From the NCBI RefSeq assembly GCF_013248975.1, contig NZ_JABRWH010000001.1, forward strand, positions 4,298,001 to 4,362,000: a stretch of DNA of 64,000 bases. Direction: 5' to 3'. Within the stretch, counting starts at the first letter, position 1. Each line of letters starts with the position of its first letter. The notes under the pieces were generated by a model, which was given only the letters and a program-made list of their open reading frames with translations, was not told the origin of the DNA and made no database searches. Origin of the DNA: Neobacillus endophyticus. GTDB taxonomy: Bacteria > Bacillota > Bacilli > Bacillales > Cytobacillaceae. This document shows, in pieces, positions 1-8,436 of the stretch. Position numbers and translations under genes: made by a program.

Positions 1-2
1 CT

Positions 3-80
3 GATGATGAAGGAAAAAGACCATATCCAATAAGACCAAAACAAGTATCTATTCAGCAATCAAATAGGAAAAATGTGTAA
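3..80 (+). CDS. possible 3' end of a gene cut by the window edge
   Basis: Frame 3 is open from the first base to a TAA at 78-80 and reads DDEGKRPYPIRPKQ and so on, 25 residues that look coding. No family is recognised. A hairpin at 138-168 follows, which fits a gene end, but so short an open frame could be chance. Confidence 0.3.
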   Translation, partial: DDEGKRPYPIRPKQVSIQQSNRKNV

Positions 81-137
81 TAGACCGAAGAAAACTTTAA
101 AATACTATGGTTAAAATCGTATTATTATGCTGCTTAT

Positions 138-168
138 GTGGCAGCTACTTTTTTCACTAAGCTGCCAC
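138..168. terminator. perfect 9-bp hairpin
   Basis: GTGGCAGCT (138-146) and AGCTGCCAC (160-168) form a perfect stem with a 13-base loop. The following run is only weakly T-rich on the plus strand, so it may be a weak terminator for whatever ends at base 80. Confidence 0.4.
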
Positions 169-181
169 GTTACATTATAGA

Positions 182-213
182 GAAAAAAAGCATTACCGTT
201 GTTCCAGTAATGC
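182..213 (-). terminator. Rho-independent terminator of the SDR gene
   Basis: On the minus strand GCATTAC, a 10-base loop and GTAATGC are followed by TTTTTTTCTC. It lies about 230 bases past the stop of the minus-strand SDR gene. Bases 214-442 hold no other recognisable gene. Confidence 0.7.
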
Positions 214-442
214 ATCTGTAAATAAGAATAGAATGAAAATTTTTCCTTGAGTTAAATCAATAAGTATTCTCACAATCGCACACATATATATACAATAGTT
301 ATAATTAAAGCAGCTTTACTAAATTTGAATGATTACCTCCATATTTGAAAATCATCAATCATTTCTTTAAGTTGCAACATTCTTCTAGGTCTGTTGGATA
401 TTCAAGGTCACAAACCACCCAATAGATATTTACGCCTTTTCC

Positions 443-1186
443 CTAAATAAATCCACCATTTGCGCGAATTGTTTGTCCTGTCACCCACTGCGACTCTTCG
501 CTCGCAAGAAAACGGACGACTGCTGCGATGTCCTCGGCCTCCCCAAGACGCCCGAACGCGTTCATGTTGGCAAGCCCTTGGATTTGTTCCTGCGTTTTAC
601 CAACCGTGAAAAGCTCGGTATTGACAGGGCCCGGCGCTACAGCATTAATCGTAATACCTTTCTTTCCAAGCTCCTTCGCCAATTGACGTGAAAACTGTTC
701 CACCGCCCCTTTGGAGCCAGCGTACAAACTGTAGGCTGGGAACATCTGCCCCGCCACTGAAGTGGAGAAGTTGATGATGCGGCCGTTCGGACTTACATGC
801 TTGGCCGCAAGTTGACATGAAAAATACGTTCCTTTCACATTAATCGAGAACAGCCTGTCATAGTCCTCTTCCGTGATCTCGACAATCGGTTTGGTAATAA
901 TGACCCCCGCGTTATTAACAACAATATCAAGCTTTCCAAAGGTCGTAATCGATTCTTTGTATAGTCTCTGCAGATCGCTCAAACGGCTGATATCGGCCTG
1001 GACCGCCACCGCTTCTCCACCGTCTTTTTTAATGGACTGTACGACCTCGTCGGCTTGCACCGCACTGCTCGCAAAATTTACGACCACCTTTGCGCCATGT
1101 TGTGCCAGATCTTCGGCTATTCTCCTGCCGATTCCTCGGGAAGCGCCAGTGATTAAAGCGACTTTTCCAGCAAGCTTCTTTTCCAT
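443..1186 (-). CDS. SDR family oxidoreductase (3-oxoacyl-ACP reductase-like)
   Basis: A classical short-chain dehydrogenase/reductase of 247 residues, the normal length, predicted to be an NAD(P)H-dependent carbonyl reductase in the cytoplasm. Visible motifs are TGASRGIG (residues 13-20, cofactor binding), NNAG (91-94) and YAGSK (catalytic Tyr155 and Lys159) after a serine-rich FSTS segment. I start at the second ATG (1186) because AGGAG sits 9 bases upstream of it; the earlier ATG at 1195 touches the ribosome site. A Dabb-domain gene lies upstream on the same strand, and a regulator is divergent. This block to about 2.7 kb is GC-richer than the rest of the window. The substrate cannot be told. 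Confidence 0.9.
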   Translation of the reverse strand: MEKKLAGKVALITGASRGIGRRIAEDLAQHGAKVVVNFASSAVQADEVVQSIKKDGGEAVAVQADISRLSDLQRLYKESITTFGKLDIVVNNAGVIITKPIVEITEEDYDRLFSINVKGTYFSCQLAAKHVSPNGRIINFSTSVAGQMFPAYSLYAGSKGAVEQFSRQLAKELGKKGITINAVAPGPVNTELFTVGKTQEQIQGLANMNAFGRLGEAEDIAAVVRFLASEESQWVTGQTIRANGGFI

Positions 1187-1234
1187 TCCTGCCATCTCCT
1201 TTTACGGATTCTTAAAAATGATAATGGGATACGT

Positions 1235-1537
1235 TTATGCAAACGGGTAGTCCATCACTACGATCCCTTCCACCAATGGACCGATTCGCTGTAACAAATT
1301 CTGATGCAGAGGATGTTGGATATAATCCCTGCAAGCCTGCTGATTTTCAAAGGTTACCCGAATTCCTAATGTATAACCTTGTTTATGCTCCACTTCTTCC
1401 GATACGTTAATTCCGGCGCTAAGGTCTACAATACCCGGAATCGTCTCCTTGAATGTATGGACAAGCTTCACCGCTTCTTCTTGTTCATAGATTGTAACTT
1501 TAGACCCTAGTTTTAATATAACGATATGTTCATACAT
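1235..1537 (-). CDS. Dabb (stress-responsive alpha-beta barrel) domain protein
   Basis: A 100-residue protein beginning MYEHIVILKL, typical of the dimeric alpha-beta barrel Dabb family. The start at 1537 is set by AGGAGG eight bases upstream; the open frame runs further up but without a ribosome site. It ends about 50 bases before the SDR gene on the same strand, so the two are probably cotranscribed. Family members have mixed roles (stress proteins, small cyclases, monooxygenase-like folds), so no reaction is assigned. The divergent MmyB-type regulator probably controls the pair. Confidence 0.75.
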   Translation of the reverse strand: MYEHIVILKLGSKVTIYEQEEAVKLVHTFKETIPGIVDLSAGINVSEEVEHKQGYTLGIRVTFENQQACRDYIQHPLHQNLLQRIGPLVEGIVVMDYPFA

Positions 1538-1629
1538 AATCGTATCCTCCTGCTTCTTGTTTGTGATGTTTATTTTGGTTCGAATGGCCATGAACAGGTT
1601 CAATCGCTGACCTCTGCCCCATTCCATTC

Positions 1630-1657
1630 TTGCTTTCATCCCGAAGGATGATATAAT
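1630..1657 (+). promoter_or_regulatory. sigma-A-like promoter for the MmyB-type regulator
   Basis: TTGCTT (1630-1635) and TATAAT (1652-1657) are separated by 16 bases, about 95 bases upstream of the regulator start. Confidence 0.5.
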
Positions 1658-1702
1658 CCAGTGTATACGGACCCGACAAAGCTAGGAAGAGATCTGGTTA
1701 TC

Positions 1703-1721
1703 GTAGGATTGGGAATCCTAC
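1703..1721. promoter_or_regulatory. inverted repeat in the 5' leader, candidate operator
   Basis: GTAGGATT-GGG-AATCCTAC is a perfect 8-bp inverted repeat between the promoter and the ribosome site of the regulator gene. It could be an autoregulatory operator or a leader hairpin; no U-run follows, so it is not a terminator. Confidence 0.45.
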
Positions 1722-1751
1722 TTTCATCATTCAATAGGAGGTATGATAATC

Positions 1752-2624
1752 ATGTCGATTAAGCTGGATCGTTATGAGGAATTAGCCCGTTTTTTGCGCA
1801 TCCGCCGGGAACGGATTTCCCCTAAGCAAGTGGGATTGCCGGAGTCCGGACGCAGACGCACGCCTGGACTTCGCCGCGGTGAGGTTGCCTTGTTGGCGGA
1901 CGTTGGATTGGATTGGTATACCTATTTGGAACAAGGCCGCCATATCAACGTATCCACTGAGGTCCTTGAGCGTATAGCCGTTGCGCTTAGGCTAGATGAA
2001 TCGGAACGCAAGCATCTGTTTTTTCTTGCACGCAAACAACTCCCTTTAGTAGAAACGAAGATATCTGGCCAGGTGAGCCAGGCGCTTCAAAGTTTTTTAG
2101 ATAGCCAAAACACTTCCCCGGCGAATGTTATGGATGCACGCATGAACATCATTGCCTGGAATGAGGCCTACTGCGCATTGAACGGGGATCTCTCCATTTT
2201 ATCGGACAAAGAGCGAAATTTTGTTTGGATGACCTTTACTTCTCCCCGTTTTCGCTACATCAAGGGCGACCAATGGGAACTGCATGCGCGCCGGATAGCT
2301 GCAAAATTCCATGCAGGCTATGCACGTCACGTCGACGACCCTTGGTGGTCTGAACAGTTCGAAGAGCTATGCAAAGCCAGTCCTGAATTCCAGGAATTTT
2401 GGGAGTCTCATGAGGTTCTCGACGCCATTGATGCCACAAAGTCACTTCGTTGTCCGAATCTCGGGATTTTAAATTTCGATCATGTATCGTTTCAGTATTT
2501 GGAGGATCCAAGCTTAACGGTTTCGATCCATGTTCCCCACAGGGATGGTACGGTGGAAAAAATGCAGCAGATGTTAAGCGATTATCATCTTGGGCATTCG
2601 AGACAATCTGTAACTTCAACTTGA
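1752..2624 (+). CDS. MmyB-like helix-turn-helix transcriptional regulator
   Basis: An N-terminal XRE-type HTH (about residues 8-80, with RRTPGLRRGEVALLADV and YLEQGR) is followed by a long C-terminal domain of the MmyB ligand-binding type. This is the architecture of regulators that sit next to and control short dehydrogenase genes. Start 1752 is preferred over 1743 because AGGAGG (1736-1741) lies 10 bases upstream of it. The gene is divergent from the Dabb/SDR pair, which is the likely target. It shares their raised GC content and ends at a very strong terminator. Confidence 0.85.
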   Translation: MSIKLDRYEELARFLRIRRERISPKQVGLPESGRRRTPGLRRGEVALLADVGLDWYTYLEQGRHINVSTEVLERIAVALRLDESERKHLFFLARKQLPLVETKISGQVSQALQSFLDSQNTSPANVMDARMNIIAWNEAYCALNGDLSILSDKERNFVWMTFTSPRFRYIKGDQWELHARRIAAKFHAGYARHVDDPWWSEQFEELCKASPEFQEFWESHEVLDAIDATKSLRCPNLGILNFDHVSFQYLEDPSLTVSIHVPHRDGTVEKMQQMLSDYHLGHSRQSVTST

Positions 2625-2700
2625 TTATTTTCCACAAGTTGAATAAACGGGCGACAAACAAAGAAACACTGTCCAAGTAACAGGTTTTGTTTTTGCATTA

Positions 2701-2747
2701 AAAAAGGGGGATTCAAATCGTATCTGATTTGAATCCCCCTTTTTTTG
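2701..2747. terminator. bidirectional terminator, 19-bp perfect stem
   Basis: Bases 2701-2719 pair perfectly with 2726-2744 around a 6-base loop, and the stem has A- and T-runs at its ends. It terminates the MmyB-type regulator and marks the right edge of the GC-rich block. Confidence 0.9.
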
Positions 2748-2873
2748 ATATCTAGGTGTTTTTCTAATAAATATAGTAAGGTAAATCGTATATAAAAAAG
2801 TACTGTAGAAGAAGTTTCTTTACCAACAAAAATTAATTCCCGTATCTAGGATCACGAGGGTCCGTACTTAGTG

Positions 2874-3092
2874 TTGGGGGATATGGTTTAGCCCCCAATC
2901 TACTCTATAGACGGAAAAATTTCGCTTAATTAGTAATTATAAATAACAATGACTTAAATAGACGAGAGATTCCGCCTATTGACTTAAAAAATGCGAAAAC
3001 GGGGGATTTTACTTAGTTTAATCGGAAAATCTCCCCTTATATACCCCCAAAACGAGCTCCGTCTGCAACTAACCGAAAAATCTCCGCTTATT
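2874..3092. repeat. cluster of short degenerate repeats (CGGAAAATCTCCGCTTAT-like)
   Basis: The 440-base gap before the oxygenase gene contains no gene. It carries four related stretches at 2911-2932, 2961-2980 (most diverged), 3021-3040 and 3072-3092, with consensus near ACCGAAAAATCTCCGCTTAT. It also has a hairpin TTGGGGG/CCCCCAA at 2874-2898. Each copy contains a small CGGA..TCCG dyad. This looks like a dispersed intergenic repeat; function unknown. Confidence 0.5.
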
Positions 3093-3192
3093 TTTTTGAT
3101 GTTTTTTTATGCGATAATTCATATGCGAATTGGACTACTAATTTTGTGTTATTAAATGTTTTATAGTCGAAAACAGAAATCGTTAACCTATT

Positions 3193-3849
3193 TTAAGTTA
3201 CTCTTTTTCTCCTCATCCATTGGGTTGCTGCCCACTTTTCTCCCTTGATCACAGGTGCACCGCTATGTAAGGTTAACTCGTTTAATGTTTGATCTTGGTA
3301 GAAATATTCGAAGTATACCGCCATCCCCTTTTGCGGGCTTACGGACAAATTCAGTTTAGGAAATAATGTCTCTCCACCTTCCTCAACCTCATTTAAATAC
3401 ATGATGAGTGTACTGATCCTGGAATTGTTCACTGCCTTATTTTCCGATGAGAAATAATCAAAATGAGCTCTATATTCTTGACCTTTTTTATAATGAAGAA
3501 CCTGGATGCCTTCTCCATGGTCAACAGGTATATTCATGATCTGGGAAATTCTTTTTTCGATTCTTGCAATTTCTTCATTTTCACCTTCTTGAAAAAACAT
3601 ACTGCTGCTTGTTCTGAGTTCATTTTCGATCCGAGTACTTCCGATTTTTGAACGCCGCAGCCGATCCATTGATAACCGAATAAGTGCATCACATTCTTTA
3701 TCACTTAAAACATTTCCCAAAATGACGATTAATGGTTCTTCTACTTTGGCGATAATATTAATTTCGCGATCATCCGTTTTTATTTTATTTCCCATGTGTT
3801 GAAAAATCGTCTGTTCTTTCCACACTGATTCTTTAGGATTTAATGTCAA
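3193..3849 (-). CDS. 2OG-Fe(II) oxygenase, prolyl 4-hydroxylase family
   Basis: A 218-residue protein with the double-stranded beta-helix core of bacterial prolyl 4-hydroxylases. The iron ligands are visible as HFD (His129, Asp131) and HSG (His195), and Lys204 in GEKWAATQW is the likely 2-oxoglutarate binder. The family hydroxylates proline in proteins or peptides using Fe(II), oxygen and 2-oxoglutarate. The start is a TTG with GAGGGTG about 7 bases upstream; the later ATG (residue 19) has no ribosome site. It stands alone, and nothing nearby suggests the substrate. Confidence 0.85.
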   Translation of the reverse strand: MTLNPKESVWKEQTIFQHMGNKIKTDDREINIIAKVEEPLIVILGNVLSDKECDALIRLSMDRLRRSKIGSTRIENELRTSSSMFFQEGENEEIARIEKRISQIMNIPVDHGEGIQVLHYKKGQEYRAHFDYFSSENKAVNNSRISTLIMYLNEVEEGGETLFPKLNLSVSPQKGMAVYFEYFYQDQTLNELTLHSGAPVIKGEKWAATQWMRRKRVT

Positions 3850-4037
3850 TCACCATCACCCTCTAATCGTTAACTTTCTCCATTTTATTAATCTATTTCA
3901 TAAAAAATACTAAAAATCACTTGAATAGTATTCGTTAAAATTCTTTATTTGGAATATCCCTTTTCCTCATTATTTTTTAATTATATAGATAGAATTGTTA
4001 TACTAATGGCATCAACCTACAAAAGGAGATATTTTAG

Positions 4038-4799
4038 ATGGATTTGCAGTTAATAGGTAAAAATGTATTAATTACCGGAGGTTCAAAGGGTATCGGAAAA
4101 GCGATTGCCAAGGTATTTGTTGAAGAAGGGGCAAATGTTACGATCACTGCCCGTCATCTTGATTATTTAAAACAGGCAAAAACAGATTTGGGTGGACAAA
4201 TTTCTATTTATCAAGCCGACCTAACCATTTCAGCGGAACGAGAAAACTTGATTCATACGTTTATGGAGAAAAACGGAACGATGGATGTGCTCATCAATAA
4301 TGCCGGTGGAAGCAATGGCGGCAAGGTGACCGAAACAGAAATGGATCTTTTTTATCAGGCAATGGAGTTGAATTATTTTTCTGCAGTTCATTTAAGTAAA
4401 TTAGCGATAGAGCATATGAAAAAACAGCGTTCAGGATCGATCATTAATATTACCTCAATTTATGGAAGGGAAAGCGGCGGAAAAGTTACCTACAATAATG
4501 CTAAATCTGCACTCATCAGCTTTACGAAATCTCTGGCCGACGAAGTGATTTCTGATGGGATCAGGGTGAATAGCATTGCACCCGGCAGTATTTTGCACGA
4601 GACTGGTAATTGGCTGAGACGAATGAAGGAAAATCCAGAGGGAATCAATGAATTTATTAAAAAGGAAATCCCAGCTGGCCGCTTCGGAACTCCTGAAGAA
4701 ATCGCAAATGTTGCCGCATTCTTGGCTTCTGATAAGGCTTCCTGGATTGTCGGGGCCAGCATAAACGTGGATGGCGGACAATCGAAGATGAATTTTTAA
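4038..4799 (+). CDS. SDR family oxidoreductase
   Basis: A classical SDR of 253 residues with TGGSKGIG (13-20), NNAG (87-90), and catalytic Tyr152 and Lys156 in YNNAK. AAAGGAGAT lies 10 bases upstream of the ATG. It resembles 3-oxoacyl-ACP reductase and glucose-dehydrogenase-type members, but the substrate cannot be read from sequence. It is monocistronic, with a probable promoter near 3998-4003 (TATACT). It is AT-rich like the surrounding chromosome, unlike the SDR at 443-1186, so the two are not recent duplicates. Confidence 0.9.
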   Translation: MDLQLIGKNVLITGGSKGIGKAIAKVFVEEGANVTITARHLDYLKQAKTDLGGQISIYQADLTISAERENLIHTFMEKNGTMDVLINNAGGSNGGKVTETEMDLFYQAMELNYFSAVHLSKLAIEHMKKQRSGSIINITSIYGRESGGKVTYNNAKSALISFTKSLADEVISDGIRVNSIAPGSILHETGNWLRRMKENPEGINEFIKKEIPAGRFGTPEEIANVAAFLASDKASWIVGASINVDGGQSKMNF

Positions 4800-5003
4800 T
4801 CTAGCTCTTAGATTGGAACAAAGCTACAAGATGTTTTTCAACGGAAAAAGTTCTTCTTGAAAGAAAAAGTGATAAGCATCTTGTGGATCCCTAATATTGA
4901 CTATTGTTACTTATCGTCGTTTAGCTACTACATAATAGACCATTCTTAAGAAATTAGAGTTACTTGCTCAACCCTTTCACAACATCTCTCTTTTTTATAA
5001 AAA

Positions 5004-6197
5004 TCATAATTCTCTAGAAATCGATTGATTGCACATCATTCGCAAACTAAAATAGTTCATTAAAAAGAAAACTAACAAAATCAAAGAAAATACAAATATC
5101 ATCCACAACACTTGACTTGGGATATAGCGGTCCATTGCGTATCCAATAACAAATGGGAATACAGCTCCTCCCATTCCAGCAAATGCTGTGATCGCACTTG
5201 TAACCGTACGCTCCATTCCTGGAAAAGTATGATTAGCATAAACCATTGTGACGGAATAAACAGCTGACATGCCTAAACCCAATCCAAATACTGTAAGGTA
5301 TGAAAGGCTCAATGAATTCATCTGAGTCAGCAGAAAAATAAAGACGAGGCCTAATACGATACTGCCAAATAAATACCGTTCGTAGCTGACGCGACGGACG
5401 ATGATACTAATAGCAAGACGGCCGCAAAGCATAGCGATCCAAAATACGGATGTACTAAGCGAGGCAAAGTAAGGACTGCTATTTATTTTTTTCGAGAAAA
5501 TGCTGGGAAGGAAACTATTGATACTTCCCTCTATCCCCACATAAATAAAAATAATCAAAAGAAACAACACAAGTATACTATATTTTGATATTGGTCCCTT
5601 GAAAATAGGCGCTGCAGCTGTACGCGCATCCATTGGTCCCTCTTCCTCTGAGGATTGTAAGGAGACGGACACAGTTTGCCACACAATGGCTAAAATAAGG
5701 GCAAATAAACCTACTAGCAATGGCGAAAAACGCCACCAATGAACAGCAATGAGAATACTAGCAATCGATGGCATTAGTAGTGCTCCAGCACCAAATGCTA
5801 CTTCCAACCGGCTCATATAGATGGCTCGCCGCCCTTCAAATAGTTCCATCACATAGGAGGCAACAGCCGTCTCTAGAGACGATGCCCCGATTCCATTCAA
5901 AACAACAAGTAATCCCAGAAAATAAAAGTTAGGTAAAAATAAAATCCCTGTCTGAGCTACAGTAACCATAAGTCCAGCCACAGTAAGGATCAGTCGATAG
6001 TGATACTTTGTCATAAAGCTTGCAGTGAGAGGAACACCTACAATAAATCCAATGGATTGGAGAAGGATCAGAAGTCCTCCAGAGGTATAAGAAGTATGAT
6101 AGTAAGCAAGTAACTCAGGCATTATTGCCCCAAAAAACACGCTCGTAATTCCACCTAAAAAATACATGCCATAAGATGCCCACAGAAAACGATTCAA
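5004..6197 (-). CDS. MFS transporter
   Basis: A 397-residue integral membrane protein with about 12 hydrophobic segments and the layout of a major facilitator. The cytoplasmic loop between helices 6 and 7 is charged (about residues 180-200). The start is a TTG five bases after GGGGAGG. It is the last gene of a ROK repressor-HAD phosphatase-MFS operon on the minus strand, 45 bases after the HAD gene. By context it may move a sugar or sugar derivative, but the substrate is unknown. Confidence 0.85.
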   Translation of the reverse strand: MNRFLWASYGMYFLGGITSVFFGAIMPELLAYYHTSYTSGGLLILLQSIGFIVGVPLTASFMTKYHYRLILTVAGLMVTVAQTGILFLPNFYFLGLLVVLNGIGASSLETAVASYVMELFEGRRAIYMSRLEVAFGAGALLMPSIASILIAVHWWRFSPLLVGLFALILAIVWQTVSVSLQSSEEEGPMDARTAAAPIFKGPISKYSILVLFLLIIFIYVGIEGSINSFLPSIFSKKINSSPYFASLSTSVFWIAMLCGRLAISIIVRRVSYERYLFGSIVLGLVFIFLLTQMNSLSLSYLTVFGLGLGMSAVYSVTMVYANHTFPGMERTVTSAITAFAGMGGAVFPFVIGYAMDRYIPSQVLWMIFVFSLILLVFFLMNYFSLRMMCNQSISREL

Positions 6198-6242
6198 ACA
6201 AACCTCCCCTTTAACAATCGAGTTAATGGAATTTTACTTAAT

Positions 6243-7067
6243 CTACGATCTTAAATCTTTGAATGGTCCTTGTTTAGCAAAATATTGATCTATTATTTCT
6301 AATACACCATTTTCATTATTAGAAGGTGCTAAATACTTTGCTTCATTTTTTACTTCGTCGCTCCCATTTTTCATCGCAAACCCATACTTTACATGCTTTA
6401 GCATTTCCATATCATTGCCCCCGTCGCCGAATGCCATCGTTTCTTCATCTTTTATATTCCATTTTTCTTGTAACAATTGGATACCAGATGCTTTATGAAA
6501 ACCTGGAACAATCAAATCGATACTCCCATGTCCACTTGATACAGGTGTTACTAAATCTCCAATTCTACTATGAAGCAAATCCCTTAATTGCAGCGTTTCG
6601 TCATCTGGGCATGATAAGGCAAATTTTAAAATTTGATCATGAATACCATCGAAACTTGGTACCTTCTGTAATCGGTGATAATACTTTTTCATGGTTTCAT
6701 AAAATTTATCCGTCACATTTTCTAGAACATAGGCACTTTCTTTTCCACATAACACCATTGAAAATTTTTGATGTGTTACCAATTCTTCTAAAACGAGTTT
6801 TACATTCTTTTTAGGAATATCAACAGAGAATAGTTCCTTCCCATGTTCCACAATAAAAGCGCCATTTTCAGAAACATAACTAAGTTCATCTTGGATATCA
6901 CCGAAGAATGATTTTAGCTGATAATATTGATTCCCACTTGCAACAACAAATCGAATTCCCTGCTCTTTCATTTTTACATATTGTTTTAAAAAACGCTTAC
7001 CATCATATTTCTTTTGATCATTAAGAAAAGTCCCATCCATATCTACTGCGATAAGTTTGATTGTCAT
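6243..7067 (-). CDS. Cof-type HAD family hydrolase (sugar-phosphate phosphatase type)
   Basis: A 274-residue HAD-superfamily phosphatase of the Cof/IIB class. DMDGT at residues 9-13 supplies the nucleophile and acid/base aspartates, and GDGGNDMEML is motif IV with the magnesium ligands. AGGAGG lies upstream of the ATG. Family members dephosphorylate sugar phosphates and similar small molecules. It sits between the ROK repressor (85 bases upstream) and the MFS gene, suggesting a sugar-responsive phosphatase/transporter pair. Confidence 0.9.
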   Translation of the reverse strand: MTIKLIAVDMDGTFLNDQKKYDGKRFLKQYVKMKEQGIRFVVASGNQYYQLKSFFGDIQDELSYVSENGAFIVEHGKELFSVDIPKKNVKLVLEELVTHQKFSMVLCGKESAYVLENVTDKFYETMKKYYHRLQKVPSFDGIHDQILKFALSCPDDETLQLRDLLHSRIGDLVTPVSSGHGSIDLIVPGFHKASGIQLLQEKWNIKDEETMAFGDGGNDMEMLKHVKYGFAMKNGSDEVKNEAKYLAPSNNENGVLEIIDQYFAKQGPFKDLRS

Positions 7068-7151
7068 GCCGGTTCCTCCTTCACTTTGTTTACAACAGTT
7101 GGAAGGGAAACTCCTGTTAAAGTTCCCCTTTTATATTGAATTCATTATGTT

Positions 7152-8177
7152 TTACCTGCTTGTTCCGTCCATCATGAGATCAAATCCAAGACTTTGTAAT
7201 CCATATAAATAATCCTGTTTCCAATCACTCGTTGTAAGTTCTGGAAGATGTTCGGCCGGGATATATTTCGAACTGCAAATGGCGATCTTTTCTATGATCT
7301 CTTTTTCAACTTCGTCATGACAAAAAATAACTTTATGAGGATTAATGATCGCTGCAAATGAAGCGATTAACCTGCTAAAGGCATCAATCTCATATTCTTC
7401 ACATATAATAGCTTTTTTCGGATTATTGCCATTTTCCAAAGCTTGTCGAAAATTTCGGTCATCATACTGTGGAACAAATGAAACTTCTCCTGAAAAATGG
7501 GTACTTCCCCGCACTACCACTCCATTTACCATAATTCCAGCTCCTGGGCCATTTTGGCCTGAATATAAATAAATTAGGGACTTATCTTTCTTTTTTTCAT
7601 GTCGATCGTGATATCCTAGTACTGCCGCATTCATATCATTCTCTAATACAACTGAGATAGAGAAACGATTTTCCAAGAAACCCTTCAAGTCAAAGTTTTG
7701 AAGGTGTTCATAATCTGGTATATAAATAATCTGCCCGTTCTTAACGGCACCAGGTACACCGATGGCTATAGAACTAATTTTCGGATATTGCTTCATGATC
7801 TCTTGGATACAATTGGTTAATAATGTTAAATCAACATCTTCTAATACACCGGGAGTCTTTCCTGCATCCTTTATTTCTCCTATACAGTTAAACACGATAT
7901 AATTCGTCTCTGTTCGCTCTAAAAAAATGGCCAATCCTAACCTATACTCCGGATTGTATATATATCGTTTTGCCCTTCTACCTCCGCTGGAATCATCAAG
8001 TCCCATTAAGAGAAGTTCCCCATCCTTTTCCATCTGTAGTAAGAATTTACTTATTGTTGGAAAACTAATCCCTAACCGATCGCTAAGTTCAACAATAGTT
8101 GCACTTCCAAGCTCTAAAAGAGCTGTACGGATCCCGCGAAGGATGTCTTTTTTCATCGTCTTTGGAGTTGATTTCAC
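7152..8177 (-). CDS. ROK family transcriptional repressor (XylR/NagC-like)
   Basis: An N-terminal winged HTH (about residues 10-65, with ELSDRLGISFPTISKFL) is followed by a ROK sugar-kinase-like domain of about 270 residues. This architecture is typical of sugar-sensing repressors. The usual DxGxT ATP motif is not obvious, as expected for a regulator. The start is taken as GTG at 8177 because AGGTGG is eight bases upstream; two GTG codons further up overlap that site. It heads an operon with the HAD and MFS genes, and two palindromes just upstream are the likely operators. Confidence 0.85.
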   Translation of the reverse strand: MKSTPKTMKKDILRGIRTALLELGSATIVELSDRLGISFPTISKFLLQMEKDGELLLMGLDDSSGGRRAKRYIYNPEYRLGLAIFLERTETNYIVFNCIGEIKDAGKTPGVLEDVDLTLLTNCIQEIMKQYPKISSIAIGVPGAVKNGQIIYIPDYEHLQNFDLKGFLENRFSISVVLENDMNAAVLGYHDRHEKKKDKSLIYLYSGQNGPGAGIMVNGVVVRGSTHFSGEVSFVPQYDDRNFRQALENGNNPKKAIICEEYEIDAFSRLIASFAAIINPHKVIFCHDEVEKEIIEKIAICSSKYIPAEHLPELTTSDWKQDYLYGLQSLGFDLMMDGTSR

Positions 8178-8200
8178 TATAGTCACCACCTAATAAAACA

Positions 8201-8261
8201 GACTTATTAAAGAAGTTTAATAAGTCTTCAACAAAAAACTTATTAAATTTCTTTAATAAGT
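8201..8261. promoter_or_regulatory. two tandem palindromic operators upstream of the ROK gene
   Basis: GACTTATTAAA-GAAG-TTTAATAAGTC (8201-8226) is a perfect 11-bp inverted repeat. ACTTATTAAA-TTTC-TTTAATAAGT (8238-8261) is a perfect 10-bp one with the same half-site. Their centres are 36 bp apart. The matching half-sites and the position before the repressor gene point to ROK autoregulation. Confidence 0.8.
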
Positions 8262-8436
8262 GATAGTGATAACATACCATATCAAATGGCCGAAAGCAAT
8301 GGATTTATAAATCAAATAATTTAAATATTATGTCTATTTTCAAGAGATCAAAATTCATGTTTCAACCTCATCATCCAAAGCTGTTCATTTGAACCAGTGG
8401 TGTCCCTTAAAGTGCCATTAAATGGCTTAAACCAAT

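Noticed and set aside
4826-4885. Long-range inverted repeat ACAAGATG/CATCTTGT after the SDR gene
   Set aside because: The loop is long and no T-run follows, so it is not supported as a terminator.
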